This document shows positions 8,767 to 19,600 of a stretch of 64,000 nt of DNA, piece by piece. Position 1 is the stretch's first letter. Each line of letters starts with the position of its first letter. The translations under genes and the position numbers were made by a program. The notes below the pieces were generated by a model that worked only from the letters and a program-made list of their open reading frames with translations, had not been told where the DNA came from and did no database searches. This DNA comes from Pedobacter sp. AJM (lineage in GTDB: Bacteria; Bacteroidota; Bacteroidia; Sphingobacteriales; Sphingobacteriaceae), in contig NZ_NHOT01000008.1 in the NCBI RefSeq assembly GCF_002197755.1, positions 62,001 to 126,000 of the forward strand. Direction: 5' to 3'.

Positions 8767-9162
8767 ATGGCCGATCAAACATCCAAGCTTTACGCCATTG
8801 TGCATTGCAAATGCCCGCATTGCCGCAGAGGTGATATTTTTACAGGCAGCATGTATGGCTGGAACATTCAGCATACAAAAGAAGTTTGCAGGCACTGCGG
8901 ACAAAGGATTGAAATTGAACCAGGGTATTTTTATGCGGCCATGTACGTGAGTTATGCCATGAATGTGATTGAAATGTTGCTGGCCAGTTTGCTTACCTAC
9001 CTTATTTTTGGTCCCTTAACGGATGATACCTTCTGGCATTATCTTATTGTGATTTTTGCGGGCTGTTTTATTCTTTATCCGCTCAATTACCGGTATTCGA
9101 GAATTATATTACTGCATATTTTGTCGCCAAATATTAAGTACAAGCCGTATTATGATAAATGA
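8767..9162 (+). CDS. DUF983 family membrane protein
   Basis: A 131-residue protein typical of DUF983 in length and layout: an N-terminal zinc-ribbon-like pair of CxxC motifs (CPHC, then CRHC) in a soluble region, followed by PGYFYAAMYVSYA and two transmembrane helices (about residues 60-105). Members are inner-membrane proteins of unresolved function. It follows the small exported protein by 3 bp. The 124-bp gap after it holds word-like low-complexity sequence with a 10-bp palindrome but no gene. Confidence 0.88.
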   Translation: MADQTSKLYAIVHCKCPHCRRGDIFTGSMYGWNIQHTKEVCRHCGQRIEIEPGYFYAAMYVSYAMNVIEMLLASLLTYLIFGPLTDDTFWHYLIVIFAGCFILYPLNYRYSRIILLHILSPNIKYKPYYDK

Positions 9163-9286
9163 TAGGGTTAGTTGGAGATTTGGTAAGTTGTTTATAGATA
9201 GTGGCTTAGTCAATTCAATCCAACTCGTCAGCTGACCAACTTCACACCTTGCCAACACTACAGTTTACCAGATTAATATCTCAACA

Positions 9287-9949
9287 ATGTTAAAAAAAGA
9301 AACTTTAAAATTTATAAAAGATGTGGCCAGCCACAATAACCGTGAATGGTTTGCTGAAAATAAAGCTAAATATGAGGAAGCCAGGGAAGACGTTTTAAAC
9401 CTGGTTGCTGCACTTATTCCGGAACTTTCTAAAATAGATCCCACGATTTCGGCTGATACGGATGCGAAGAAAAGCCTGATGCGCATTTACAGGGATGTTC
9501 GTTTCAGTAAAAATAAAGATCCGTATAAAAATAATTTCGGGATCTGGTTTTCCGCAAAAGGTAAGGGCGGGAACGGACCTGGCTATTACCTGCATATTCA
9601 ACCGGGCAATAGTTTTGTAGCGGGTGGTTACTGGATGCCTGAAGCGCCGGATGTTAAACTCATCAGGCAGGAGATCGATTACAATATCGGTGATTTTAAA
9701 GCGATCATCAATAACAAAGACTTTAAAAGTCATTTTAAATTGGGTACATCCAATGCATTAAAGAATGCTCCTAAAGGCTATGATCCGGCTGATCCGAACA
9801 TCGAATATTTAAAACTTAAAAGTTTTGAGGCCACAATGAAACTGGATGACGAAGAATTTTTTAAGCCCTCAATCGTTAATAAGTTAATAATTTCTTTTGG
9901 TACGGTACAACCTTTAGTTGCATTTTTACGGAGCGCTATTGATCAGTAA
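9287..9949 (+). CDS. DUF2461 domain protein (TIGR02453 family)
   Basis: A 220-residue cytoplasmic protein that covers the whole DUF2461 family length. Typical signatures are NNREWFAENKAKYE near the N-terminus, RIYRDVRFSKNKDPYKNNFG in the middle, and GPGYYLHIQPG with GGYWMP. Members are widespread in Bacteroidetes and have no firmly established biochemical role. It stands alone between low-complexity spacers and is in the same orientation as the OmpA lipoprotein 48 bp downstream. Confidence 0.9.
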   Translation: MLKKETLKFIKDVASHNNREWFAENKAKYEEAREDVLNLVAALIPELSKIDPTISADTDAKKSLMRIYRDVRFSKNKDPYKNNFGIWFSAKGKGGNGPGYYLHIQPGNSFVAGGYWMPEAPDVKLIRQEIDYNIGDFKAIINNKDFKSHFKLGTSNALKNAPKGYDPADPNIEYLKLKSFEATMKLDDEEFFKPSIVNKLIISFGTVQPLVAFLRSAIDQ

Positions 9950-9996
9950 CCACAATTATTGAACTTGCTACTTAATACTAACATCTTAATACTAAT

Positions 9997-10836
9997 ATGA
10001 AAAACACCTTCTTCGCTTTTGCTGTTCTCCTGTTCGTCTCTTCCTTAAACTCATGTGTTGTTTTATCTCCGAAAAAGTATAAAGCCTTATTGGGCAGCAA
10101 AGACTCGTTGTATACTGCTTTCAATGAAGGACTGGTTAAGATAGAAAATCTCGAAAAAGAGGTATCCAGACTTAAAAAGGATACCACTATGATGGCCGAA
10201 GAATTGAGAGATCTTCAAAACAGCTACAATGAAGTAGATGCGAATTATAAAAAGCTTAAAAACAATTCCACTACTGAAATTACCAAATTATCTGGCGATT
10301 TAGCCGCAAGAGAAAAGCGTTTAAAAGAAGTTGAAGAAGTATTGCGCAAACGTGATGAGGCCACAAACTCGCTAAAAGAAAAGTTACAGCAGGCATTATT
10401 AGGCTTTACCAAAAGTGGCTTAACGGTAGACATTAAAAATGGTAAAGTCTATGTTTCTTTAACTGATAAACTGTTGTTCCCTTCGGGAAGTATTATTATT
10501 GATGATAAAGGTAAACAAGCCCTAACCCAGCTGGCCAATGTATTAAAGCAACAGCCGGAAATTAATATTGCAGTGGAAGGGCATACCGATAACCAGAAAA
10601 TCAATAACCTGGGGCAAATTAAAGATAACTGGGATTTAAGTGTATTAAGGGCCACATCAGTTGTCCGTTATTTAACTGAAAATGAGAAGGTAGAAAGTGT
10701 AAGGATGACGGCTACCGGAAAAGGAGAATATCAACCACTTGGTGCAAATACCACTGCTGAGGGAAGAAGTAAAAACAGAAGAATAGAAATTGTACTGTCA
10801 CCAAAACTGGATGAACTCTACAACCTGATCAAATAA
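9997..10836 (+). CDS. OmpA-family lipoprotein with coiled coil
   Basis: A 279-residue protein with a lipoprotein-like signal (FAVLLFVSSLNSCVV), a long coiled coil (about residues 40-130, many heptad Leu/Lys/Glu), and a C-terminal OmpA domain (about 155-275). Diagnostic OmpA features are LLFPSGS, VEGHTDN, WDLSVLRATSVVRYL and RSKNRRIEIVL. It probably anchors the outer membrane to peptidoglycan, like Pal or the MotB/OmpA C-terminal domains. The alternating coiled coil suggests oligomerisation. Transcription ends at the strong hairpin immediately downstream. Confidence 0.92.
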   Translation: MKNTFFAFAVLLFVSSLNSCVVLSPKKYKALLGSKDSLYTAFNEGLVKIENLEKEVSRLKKDTTMMAEELRDLQNSYNEVDANYKKLKNNSTTEITKLSGDLAAREKRLKEVEEVLRKRDEATNSLKEKLQQALLGFTKSGLTVDIKNGKVYVSLTDKLLFPSGSIIIDDKGKQALTQLANVLKQQPEINIAVEGHTDNQKINNLGQIKDNWDLSVLRATSVVRYLTENEKVESVRMTATGKGEYQPLGANTTAEGRSKNRRIEIVLSPKLDELYNLIK

Positions 10837-10847
10837 AAATATGCCAG

Positions 10848-10878
10848 GCCTGTTGATCACCATCAACAGGCTTTTTTT
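10848..10878. terminator. Hairpin terminator between convergent genes
   Basis: Perfect 10-bp stem GCCTGTTGAT / ATCAACAGGC with loop CACC, followed by TTTTTTT on the plus strand. A-rich sequence on the left side means it may also serve the gene at 10877 on the minus strand. Confidence 0.9.
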
Positions 10879-13456
10879 ATTCACGGTATGATTTTAATAC
10901 TTTGAAGGTTTGTTCAAAATCTCCACCATTTAAGTTTGTATAATCCGGCATGGAAATTTTATGTCGTGATAAAAAGTTTAACAGCTGCTTAATGACGTTT
11001 GATACTTCTTCTGATTCTTCACCGTGTTTAAGGGCGTCTATTTTTAACAGGTAAAGGGTTACCTCCATCGTTTTGAAATCGGATTTTTGTGCTATTTTTA
11101 AGCCCTCATCGCATTCCACAATTGCCTGTTCATAGTGGTGAATACAATTATAAAAGCTGGCTTTAAAAACAAAAAAACCAACTGAAATAAACGGTGTGTA
11201 GTAGGTGTATTCGCTCCTGATAATTTTATCTACAAAATTAACGATCCTTTGTGCTTTCTTGTAATAATTCAGTTTTAGATAAGTATGGCCCAAGTGAATG
11301 AGCAGGAATGGTGAAAATACAGAATTCCTGATATGAAAAATATTGGGGTATTTATTCAGGATAGCCATAATGAAACGGTGGCATTCTGCATAGTTTTTCT
11401 GTGCAAACAATGTAATCAACACCAGCCGGTAGGAAAGAATTTCTGCCGTGGTAAGTGCTTCATTCTTTAATGGATGTGTGCGGTCAATCTGATGGCAAAG
11501 CTTAATAATTTTATCTTCAATTGCCCGCCCTTCATTTGGTTTGTTAATCAGGTTGTTATAAAAATATAAAATCAGGTCGTAAGGGTTAATAGGGAAAAGT
11601 TCATTCAGCCTTTTATATTTTCGCTTTAACAACTGCATGGTATTCACCAATGAGGCTTTATCGATATCAATTAATAAGATATTGCATTCTATAACGTGCA
11701 ACATAATTTGCACATCCTCATTTAATACATTATCAGAAATATGTTTAACCGTCTCCTTGTATAACCTGCTCATGGTTCTGCCTGAAGCCAGCAAACTGAT
11801 AAAATCTTCGCCAATGCTCTGTTTATTGAACATGGCACTTGGCTTGCTCAGTTCATATTTTGCAACACTGCAAATGAAATCAAAGGCTTTGTTTTTTTCT
11901 TCATTAGTAAAGGGAAGTGTTAAGATATTTTTGAGTTCGGAAATCTCATTTCTGATTACACAAAATCTGACCGCCCAATTTAAAATATTGTTTCTTAAGG
12001 GGGTTTTAGGCAAAAAGTGTTGTAATATATGTTCAAAAAACGCTTTGCTCGACCGGTATTTGAAAGTTTCGGTAATCTGGATAAATACGAAATACGTATA
12101 GATATCATTATTTAAAAAACGAACGATTTCTGTAGGTACAACCGTGCTTAACCTCTTTTCTTCAATTAAGATACCGGTATACAATAATTCTTCATAGGCT
12201 TCAGGATAGCTGTCAATATAGCTCAGTACGTTTTCTTTAGCTACTCTTAAACCTTTGTTCCCTATGGAAATATGCTCGGTTATTTTTTTTAGCAGAAATA
12301 TTTTTTCGGTACTTTTTTTAGCTAAAAATATTTTTTTCTCCAGAAAATAATTGATCAGCTCGTAGCATAGCAACGGATCTTCAAGTTCCAGTGTTTTAAT
12401 CTCATTGGAAAGCTTAAAATATACCTGTAGCCAGAAAGGGGTTTTGAATTGTGTGATTAATGGCTGGCTAATATCATCTATGGTAACCTGCTTTTTCTCA
12501 ATATGACTGAGTGTATGTAAAATTTCATTGTTATTAAGCGGTGGAACGTTGCATAACGTATCTTCATCATAATATACGCCGGTATACCATGATTTGGTTA
12601 AAAATGCCGATCCGGTTAAAACAGGCTGCAGGTTTATCCAGGTGTGGGTACGTAAACTGATGACCGTTTTTAAGAAGTTATTCTCTTCAATGCTGTACAG
12701 AAAATCTACAAATAACTTAAACCGGTTGCTGTTTGCAATGTAATCATCGATGCCGTCAATGATAATAATAAATCGGCCTTCTTTCAGGTTGGGGTTATTT
12801 TTAAAATAAGTGACTAAATCACTCACACTGGCGAAATTGAATTCTTTTAAAAACCATTCCTTTAATGTTAATCCCGCCTGAATGGTGGTCATGATAGCAT
12901 AGGAATTAATCATTAAAACAATATCATTTTTATATAGTGCATGGTCAGCATGGAAAAACTGCTCTACCAGATGGGCAACCAGGATAGATTTGCCATGACC
13001 AGGCTGGGCACTGATGGTGGCAAACTGATAATTGTTTTTTAGAAAGTAATCAAAATCCGGGTAATAGAAACTTCTTTTTGCCGTAAACTCAAACGGTACG
13101 CCAGAATTATTTTTCTTGTTAACCAGGGATGAGTCTGTAATGGCTTTAGCCTTTAGTTTTAAGGTTTGCCATAAACTCTGGTCAGCTGTAAGGTTATCTC
13201 TTTTATCTTTCGTAAAAGCGTCCCAGTCTGCATACCCGATATATTGCGATAAGCTGTTTAAAGTGAACAGCGAAAATTTATGCAGCGTATTGGCAAAACC
13301 AAAGAAACGTTTGATAGTGGTTTCACTAACGTAGTTTTTAGTTTCCTGAAATACATACTCAGAAATTACTTTACAATGTGCCGGATCAATATTTCGCAAT
13401 CCTGATTTTGTAAGTACAAACTTCCTGAGTTCAATGAGGAGTTCGTTCGAGTTCAT
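10877..13456 (-). CDS. STAND-like NTPase with putative HTH N-terminus
   Basis: An 859-residue cytoplasmic protein. Residues about 1-80 contain SETTIKRFFGF...FTLNSLSQYIGY.DW, a segment common at the N-terminus of Bacteroidetes regulators and likely DNA-binding. Residues about 145-160 carry a Walker A motif (SAQPGHGKSI), and about 240-250 a Walker B-like RFIIIIDGIDD. After the NTPase core comes a helical C-terminus resembling TPR repeats, with no transmembrane segment. This layout (sensor repeats, NACHT/STAND-like NTPase, effector/DNA-binding end) suggests a signal-dependent regulator. It is divergent from the giant adhesin gene, so it may control it; a defence role, as in Avs-type STAND proteins, is an alternative without direct support. 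No nuclease or protease domain is visible. Confidence 0.75.
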   Translation of the reverse strand: MNSNELLIELRKFVLTKSGLRNIDPAHCKVISEYVFQETKNYVSETTIKRFFGFANTLHKFSLFTLNSLSQYIGYADWDAFTKDKRDNLTADQSLWQTLKLKAKAITDSSLVNKKNNSGVPFEFTAKRSFYYPDFDYFLKNNYQFATISAQPGHGKSILVAHLVEQFFHADHALYKNDIVLMINSYAIMTTIQAGLTLKEWFLKEFNFASVSDLVTYFKNNPNLKEGRFIIIIDGIDDYIANSNRFKLFVDFLYSIEENNFLKTVISLRTHTWINLQPVLTGSAFLTKSWYTGVYYDEDTLCNVPPLNNNEILHTLSHIEKKQVTIDDISQPLITQFKTPFWLQVYFKLSNEIKTLELEDPLLCYELINYFLEKKIFLAKKSTEKIFLLKKITEHISIGNKGLRVAKENVLSYIDSYPEAYEELLYTGILIEEKRLSTVVPTEIVRFLNNDIYTYFVFIQITETFKYRSSKAFFEHILQHFLPKTPLRNNILNWAVRFCVIRNEISELKNILTLPFTNEEKNKAFDFICSVAKYELSKPSAMFNKQSIGEDFISLLASGRTMSRLYKETVKHISDNVLNEDVQIMLHVIECNILLIDIDKASLVNTMQLLKRKYKRLNELFPINPYDLILYFYNNLINKPNEGRAIEDKIIKLCHQIDRTHPLKNEALTTAEILSYRLVLITLFAQKNYAECHRFIMAILNKYPNIFHIRNSVFSPFLLIHLGHTYLKLNYYKKAQRIVNFVDKIIRSEYTYYTPFISVGFFVFKASFYNCIHHYEQAIVECDEGLKIAQKSDFKTMEVTLYLLKIDALKHGEESEEVSNVIKQLLNFLSRHKISMPDYTNLNGGDFEQTFKVLKSYRE

Positions 13457-13468
13457 TAATTATAGAGA

Positions 13469-13491
13469 TGATGACTTTGCTAATGTCATCA
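13469..13491. promoter_or_regulatory. Inverted repeat in the divergent STAND/adhesin spacer
   Basis: TGATGAC and GTCATCA are perfect 7-bp arms separated by 9 bp, 13 bp in front of the STAND gene start. Near 13628-13652 there is also a tandem CCGAAGGATCAC / CCGAAGGAATCA. Both lie in the 213-bp divergent spacer and are candidates for regulator binding. Confidence 0.4.
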
Positions 13492-13669
13492 AATTTTAAC
13501 AATAGGAGAAATGAATTAGGTAACAATAACGCTTATGAATAAAATGAATAGGATAGCTTATTGAAACAATGAATAGAAATGGATAAGTCAGGTTAAAGTC
13601 ACGAATGTAGATTTGTCACTAACATTTCCGAAGGATCACCCGAAGGAATCAAACTAAATAACGCCTGAA

Positions 13670-16600
13670 ATGATGAAAATTTTTACCTATCTATCTGTAA
13701 GCAGGATAACACGACATGTGTTAACATTTGCATTCATCGTTATAATAACGCTGCTTTATTCCAAATCTTATGGGCAAAGTAAAATTTATGCTAGTTCAGT
13801 CACAACATCAGCTAATGCCACAAGCCTTACAGGGTGTGGCGCTTTAGGTTTAAGCCCCTGTTCGGTTACTACCGTAGATAATGCGGCGAATGCGATTACT
13901 CCTGATGATAATACTTTTGCAACGGTGAAGTCATCAGGTGGTATAGCTTTAAATATTCTGGCTTACAGTGGTGAAATGGAGTTGAAATTTCCATCTAACA
14001 TTCCGGCCAATACGACCACTTACATTAGAATAGATTCTGATCCTGATCTGTTGAATGCCTTGCTGGGTGGTAATTTAGGCGGTTTACTGGCCAATGTTTT
14101 AGGGAACGTTGTTTTAGGCAATCATAGTTTTTATGTGGCGGCAAAAAATGCGGCAGGTACAATTGTAACTGATGGAGCCAGCAGTGGACAGTTTACCAAC
14201 AGCAACCTTCGCCTGGTTAAAGATGGTTTGGGCAGGTTTTATGTAGCCATTACACCAAACCAGATTTATGACCGTGTATTGATCAGAGACATTACCAATG
14301 CCGCTTTGTTGGGCACAAATAATACAACTAAAGTTTATTATGCATTTCATACCTCAGGAACTGATCCTTGTGCACAGGCATTTTTAACCAGTTTCGAAGG
14401 GACTGGAATTTCCCTGGATGCATTGCGCCTTGGCAATTCAGGTGTGATTAACAGCGACCGGGCAATTGATGCTGACCAGACCAACTTTTCGCAGATCAGT
14501 TTGGGCGTTGCTGCTGTAGGTGGAACAGCCAGTCAGATTTTTTATTTTACCACACCTTCCAACGCTACTGATGACTTTAATTTAAGATTCAAAACGTCTA
14601 CTGCGCTGTTAAACCTCGGCCTTTTAAATAATATCAGGGTTACGGCCTACAATGGGAATGAAGAAGTTTATACACAAGCTTTAAATCCGAGTTTATTAAA
14701 CCTGGAATTGCTTACCCTCCTGAACAGCGGATCAATAGTTAACCTTCCGTTTTCGCCCGGGCGGCCCTTCGACAGGGTAAAGGTCACCCTATCTTCTCTT
14801 TTAAATGCAAATTTAACACAGTCAATTGACGTGTATGGTTTAACCCGTTCTGCAGGCCGGCCAACTTTTACGGCTCCTGCCAGTAATGCGGTAGCGGCAT
14901 GTTACAATGTTCCGGCAGTATTAACCGCAACTACAAACAGTGCAAATGAATTGATCTGGTATGAGGCTGTTGAAGGTGGATCACCATTGGCTACGGTAGC
15001 ATTTAATGCAGCGTTTACCACACCCGCTTTAACCGCGAATAAAACGTACTATGTAGCTGCCCGCCGCCTGAACTGTACCACCGAATCAACAAGGGTTCCG
15101 GTGGTGGTTACTGTAGATCCACAGATCAGTTTTGCAGGTGCAACTTTAACAAATGCAACCAGCCAGTCTGCTTACAGCAAACAGATCAATCCGGCAACTG
15201 GTGGTACACCTGGTTTTACTTATGCTTTAGCCGCAGGAAGTACATTGCCAGTGGGATTAACACTTTCACCATCAGGTAATATTACCGGTACACCTACGGT
15301 TCCGAACGTTTATAATTTTTCCATTGTCGCCACTGATGCGAAGGGCTGTAATGTAACGGTGCCATATACGCTCACTGTAACTACCGCACTGACGTTAACT
15401 GCCGCTGCTTTGCCAGAGGGAATTACAGGTACAACATATCCAACACAAACCATTCCTGCGGCAGCAGGAGGTACAGGGCCTTATACCTATGCCGTTGTGA
15501 ATCCGCTTCCTGCAGGCTTAACTTTTAATCCCGCAACAAGGGAAATTACAGGAACGCCAACTACACCGGGTGTTTATACCATTCCGGTAACTGCCACTGA
15601 TGCCAATGGAAATACCATCACCGCAAATTATACGGTTAAAATTACAAATCCGTTCCTGTTACCTGCTGCAACCTTAGCCGTTGGCACAACAGGTACGGTT
15701 TATACACCACAATTTATTCCGTCGGCAACAGGAGGTACTACACCTTATAGCTATACTGCAACTGGTTTACCTGCCGGCTTAACTTTCAATCCGGTTACCC
15801 GGGCCATTACCGGTACCCCAACTGTTGCCGGTCCATTCACCGTTGCGGTAACGGCCACAGATGTAGATGGAAAAACAGTGACTACAAATTATGCGCTTAC
15901 GGTAATTAACCCTTTGTTATTGCCTTCTGCAACGCTTGCTGATGGTACTGAAAATGTGGCTTATGCGGTTCAGACGCTTCCGGCAGCAACCGGCGGTGTA
16001 GGATCCTATACTTATCTGGCCGGTAACCTTCCGGCTGGTTTAAGCTATAATCCGTTAACCAGACAATTAAGCGGTACACCAACTCAGGCAGGTAATTATG
16101 CTATCTCCATAACTGCAACAGATAGTGAAGGCAGAACGGCTACGGGCAACTATAGCATCAGGGTTGTTGGAACACTGACTTTACCATCCTCTACTTTACC
16201 AAACGGCATTGTCGGAACGGGTTATCCGGCTCAAACCATCCCTGCTGTAAGTGGTGGAACGGGGCCTTATACCTATGCGGCTGTTAATCTTCCTCAGGGT
16301 TTAAACTTTGATCCTTCAACAAGAGTAATTTCGGGCACACCCACACAGGGAGGAGTATTTAACGTACAGGTTACGGCAACAGATGCCAATAACAATAAGG
16401 CCACCACATCTTACAGTATTACGGTAGATGTAAATGCGCCGGTGGTGGCATCTACAACGGTTTGCTCGGGTTCGGTTGCTTCATTAACGGTTAGTAATGT
16501 ATTGCCAAATGTTTCTTACCGGTTATATGGTCCGGCAGGAAATTCAGTTTTACAGACCAGTACTTCAGGTGTTTTTACCACTCCGGCAGTTACCGCTCAA

Positions 16601-19600
16601 ACTACTTTTTTTGTGGAAGCCTTCTCTGGTTCGGCAGTAAGTGCCAGAACTGCTGTTACGGTCTCGGTAAATCCGCCTGCTACATTGGCTACGGTAACCA
16701 CAAGCAGTCTGGTTATTAATGCAGGGCAAACGGCTACCCTTTCAGCTACTGCTGATGCCGGAAATACCATTACCTGGTATGATGCGGCTACGGGCGGAAA
16801 TCAGGTTGGAATTGGTGGTTCATTTACCACGCCGGCATTACAGGCCAGCACAACTTATTATGTGCAAACAACCAGTGCTGCGGGTTGCGTAAGTGTATCC
16901 CGGGTTCCGGTAACCGTTACTGTAATTGTTGGCGGAGGCAATACGGCATGTAATACCGCCAGCAGTCAGAATACAGGTATCAATGGCATTTGTTTGCTGT
17001 GTGCCGTGAATGGTGCCGGCAACTCTACCGATGCCGATGCAAGTAATTTTACCCGGATTTCGCTGGCTGTTGGTGCCGGTGCTACAGGTTATCAGCAATT
17101 GATTTTTCCTGCTGCAGGCATTGCAACAGATAGTATCCGTTTAGATTTAGGATTACCGGGAGGACTGGCAGATGTTAATGTTTTAAATAATATTACAATA
17201 AGTGTATTAAACGGAACTACCGTTGTCAGAACCGTTCAAATCAATGGAAGTTTATTGAATCTTACTTTATTAGGTGGAAACAGATTTACCGCTACTGTGC
17301 AGGCAGGTGGGGTTTACGACCGTGTTCAGGTAAGCTTCGGTGCTTTGGTTTCTGCCTTGAGCAGCTTAGATGTTTACGGTGCCACAGTGATCTATCCAAA
17401 TCCAACTATAACAGCAGGTGCCCAGTCTATTTGTGCCGGTGGCACCGCTACTTTAGCGGCAACAGCAAATGGAGGTACAACACTTACCTGGTTTGATTCC
17501 GCTATTGGCGGAACACAGCTTGGTGCCGGCGAAACTTTTACTACGCCAGCCATTGCTAACACTACTACTTATTATATCCAGGTAAACCGCGCAAATTGTG
17601 CTAATACTACACGTATTCCGGTAGTGGTGACGGTAAATCCGCCGATTATATTTTCGGGTACAACCTTAACAAACGCAACTATTGCTTCACCATATAACAG
17701 GCAACTTCCGGTGGCAAGCGGTGGTACACCAGGTTTTACCTATGCCCTGGCAGCGGGAAATACTTTGCCTGCCGGTTTAACTTTATCATCAACTGGTCTA
17801 ATCAGTGGTACGCCAACCGCAACAGGAACACCAACATTTTCTGTGGTGGTTACGGATACAAAAAACTGCAGTGTAACGGCTACTTTTAATTTAACTGTAA
17901 CTCCGGCAATAGCGCTGGCACCTCTGGTATTGGCTGATGGAGTCACCGGAACAACCTATGTTCCTCAAACCATTCCGGCTGCTACAGGTGGAACTGGCCC
18001 TTATACTTATACGGCCAATAGTCTTCCTCCGGGATTGACTTTTGACCCGACAACAAGAGAAATTACAGGCATACCTACGCAAACCGGCACCTTTACTATT
18101 CCGGTTACGGTAACCGATGCCAATGGAAATACCATTACGGCTAATTACTCGATAAAAGTTACAGATCCGCTGGTTTTACCTCCTGCAACTTTAGCCAGTG
18201 GAGTTAAGGGAACTGTTTATCCTACGCAGGCTATTCCATCAGCAACTGGTGGAACAACACCATACACCTATTCAGCTACGGGCCTTCCATTGGGCTTAAC
18301 TTTTAACCCTGCTTCAAGGGAAATTACGGGTACGCCTGGCGAATCCGGTATTTTTAGTATACCTGTAACGGTAACAGATGCAACGGGAAAAACCGCCACG
18401 ACCAATTACAGCATTTCAATCCTGGATCCGTTGGTATTGCCACCGGCCAGCCTGGCTGATGGAACTGAAAATGTAGCTTATCCGGTTCAGAATATTCCGC
18501 CAGCTACTGGTGGAGTGGGGCCATACAGTTATGTAGCTATTAATCTTCCTCCAGGCTTATCATTTGATCCGGTAACCAGAAACGTTACGGGTACGCCAAC
18601 TCAGGCCGGTAATTATGTTGTTTCGGTAACGGTTACAGATAGCCAGAACAGAACTGCAACCAATAATTATGGCATCACCGTAATCGGTGCATTAAACTTA
18701 CCAACTGCAACCCTGCCAAATGGGGTAGTTGGCAATAGCTATCCGACAGTAACCTTACCTGCTGTTACGGGTGGAACCGGACCATACACTTATTTGGCCG
18801 CCAATCTTCCGGCAGGATTGTCATTTAATACGACAACAAGAGAAATTACAGGCACGCCAACGGTGGGTGGTACATTTACCATTTCCTTAACGGCAACTGA
18901 TGCAAACGGCAATAAGGCGACTACCGGTTATGGCTTAACGGTCACCATAAATGCGCCAGCTGTAGCTGCTGCTACCGTCTGTGTAGGTTCACCTGCAACT
19001 TTAACGGTTAGCAATTTGCTGTCTGGTGTGACCTATAATTTATATGCTTCTACAGGAAGTGCGCCACTGGCGACCAATACTACAGGTACATTTACTACCC
19101 CTGCTATTACTGCTCAAACTGTATTTTATGTGGAAGCGGTATCCGGCACAGCAATTAGCCCGCGTACAGCTGTAACTGTTGATGTTAATCCGCCTGCAAC
19201 TTTAGCCACTGTAACAACCAATAGTCAGGTAATTAATGCCGGACAATCTACTACTTTACTGGCCACTGCTGATGCGGGAAATACCATTGCCTGGTTTGAT
19301 GCACCAACAGGTGGTACACAGGTAGGCACCGGAACTTCTTTCATTACCCCTGTTTTAAGCGCTACTACTATCTATTATGTTGAAACCACTAACGCCGCAG
19401 GCTGTGTAAGTGCAAGTCGTGTTCCGGTGACGGTTACAGTCATCCCAAGTGGTACAGGTACGGCTTGTAATGCAGCGAACAGCCAGAACAGTGGCATTAC
19501 GGGTATCTGCCTGTTGTGTGGTATTACGGGTGCCGGTAATTCAACAGATGCTGATGCGACAAATTCTACCCGGATTACCCTGGGTGCCGGCGTAGCTTCA

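Noticed and set aside
9227..9236. 10-bp palindrome GTCAGCTGAC in a spacer
   Set aside because: Short, in low-complexity spacer, no position relative to a promoter that would suggest an operator.
11637..12101. 154-codon plus-strand ORF inside the STAND gene
   Set aside because: Antisense shadow; hydrophobic low-information translation with no start signal, while the minus-strand frame has clear NTPase motifs.
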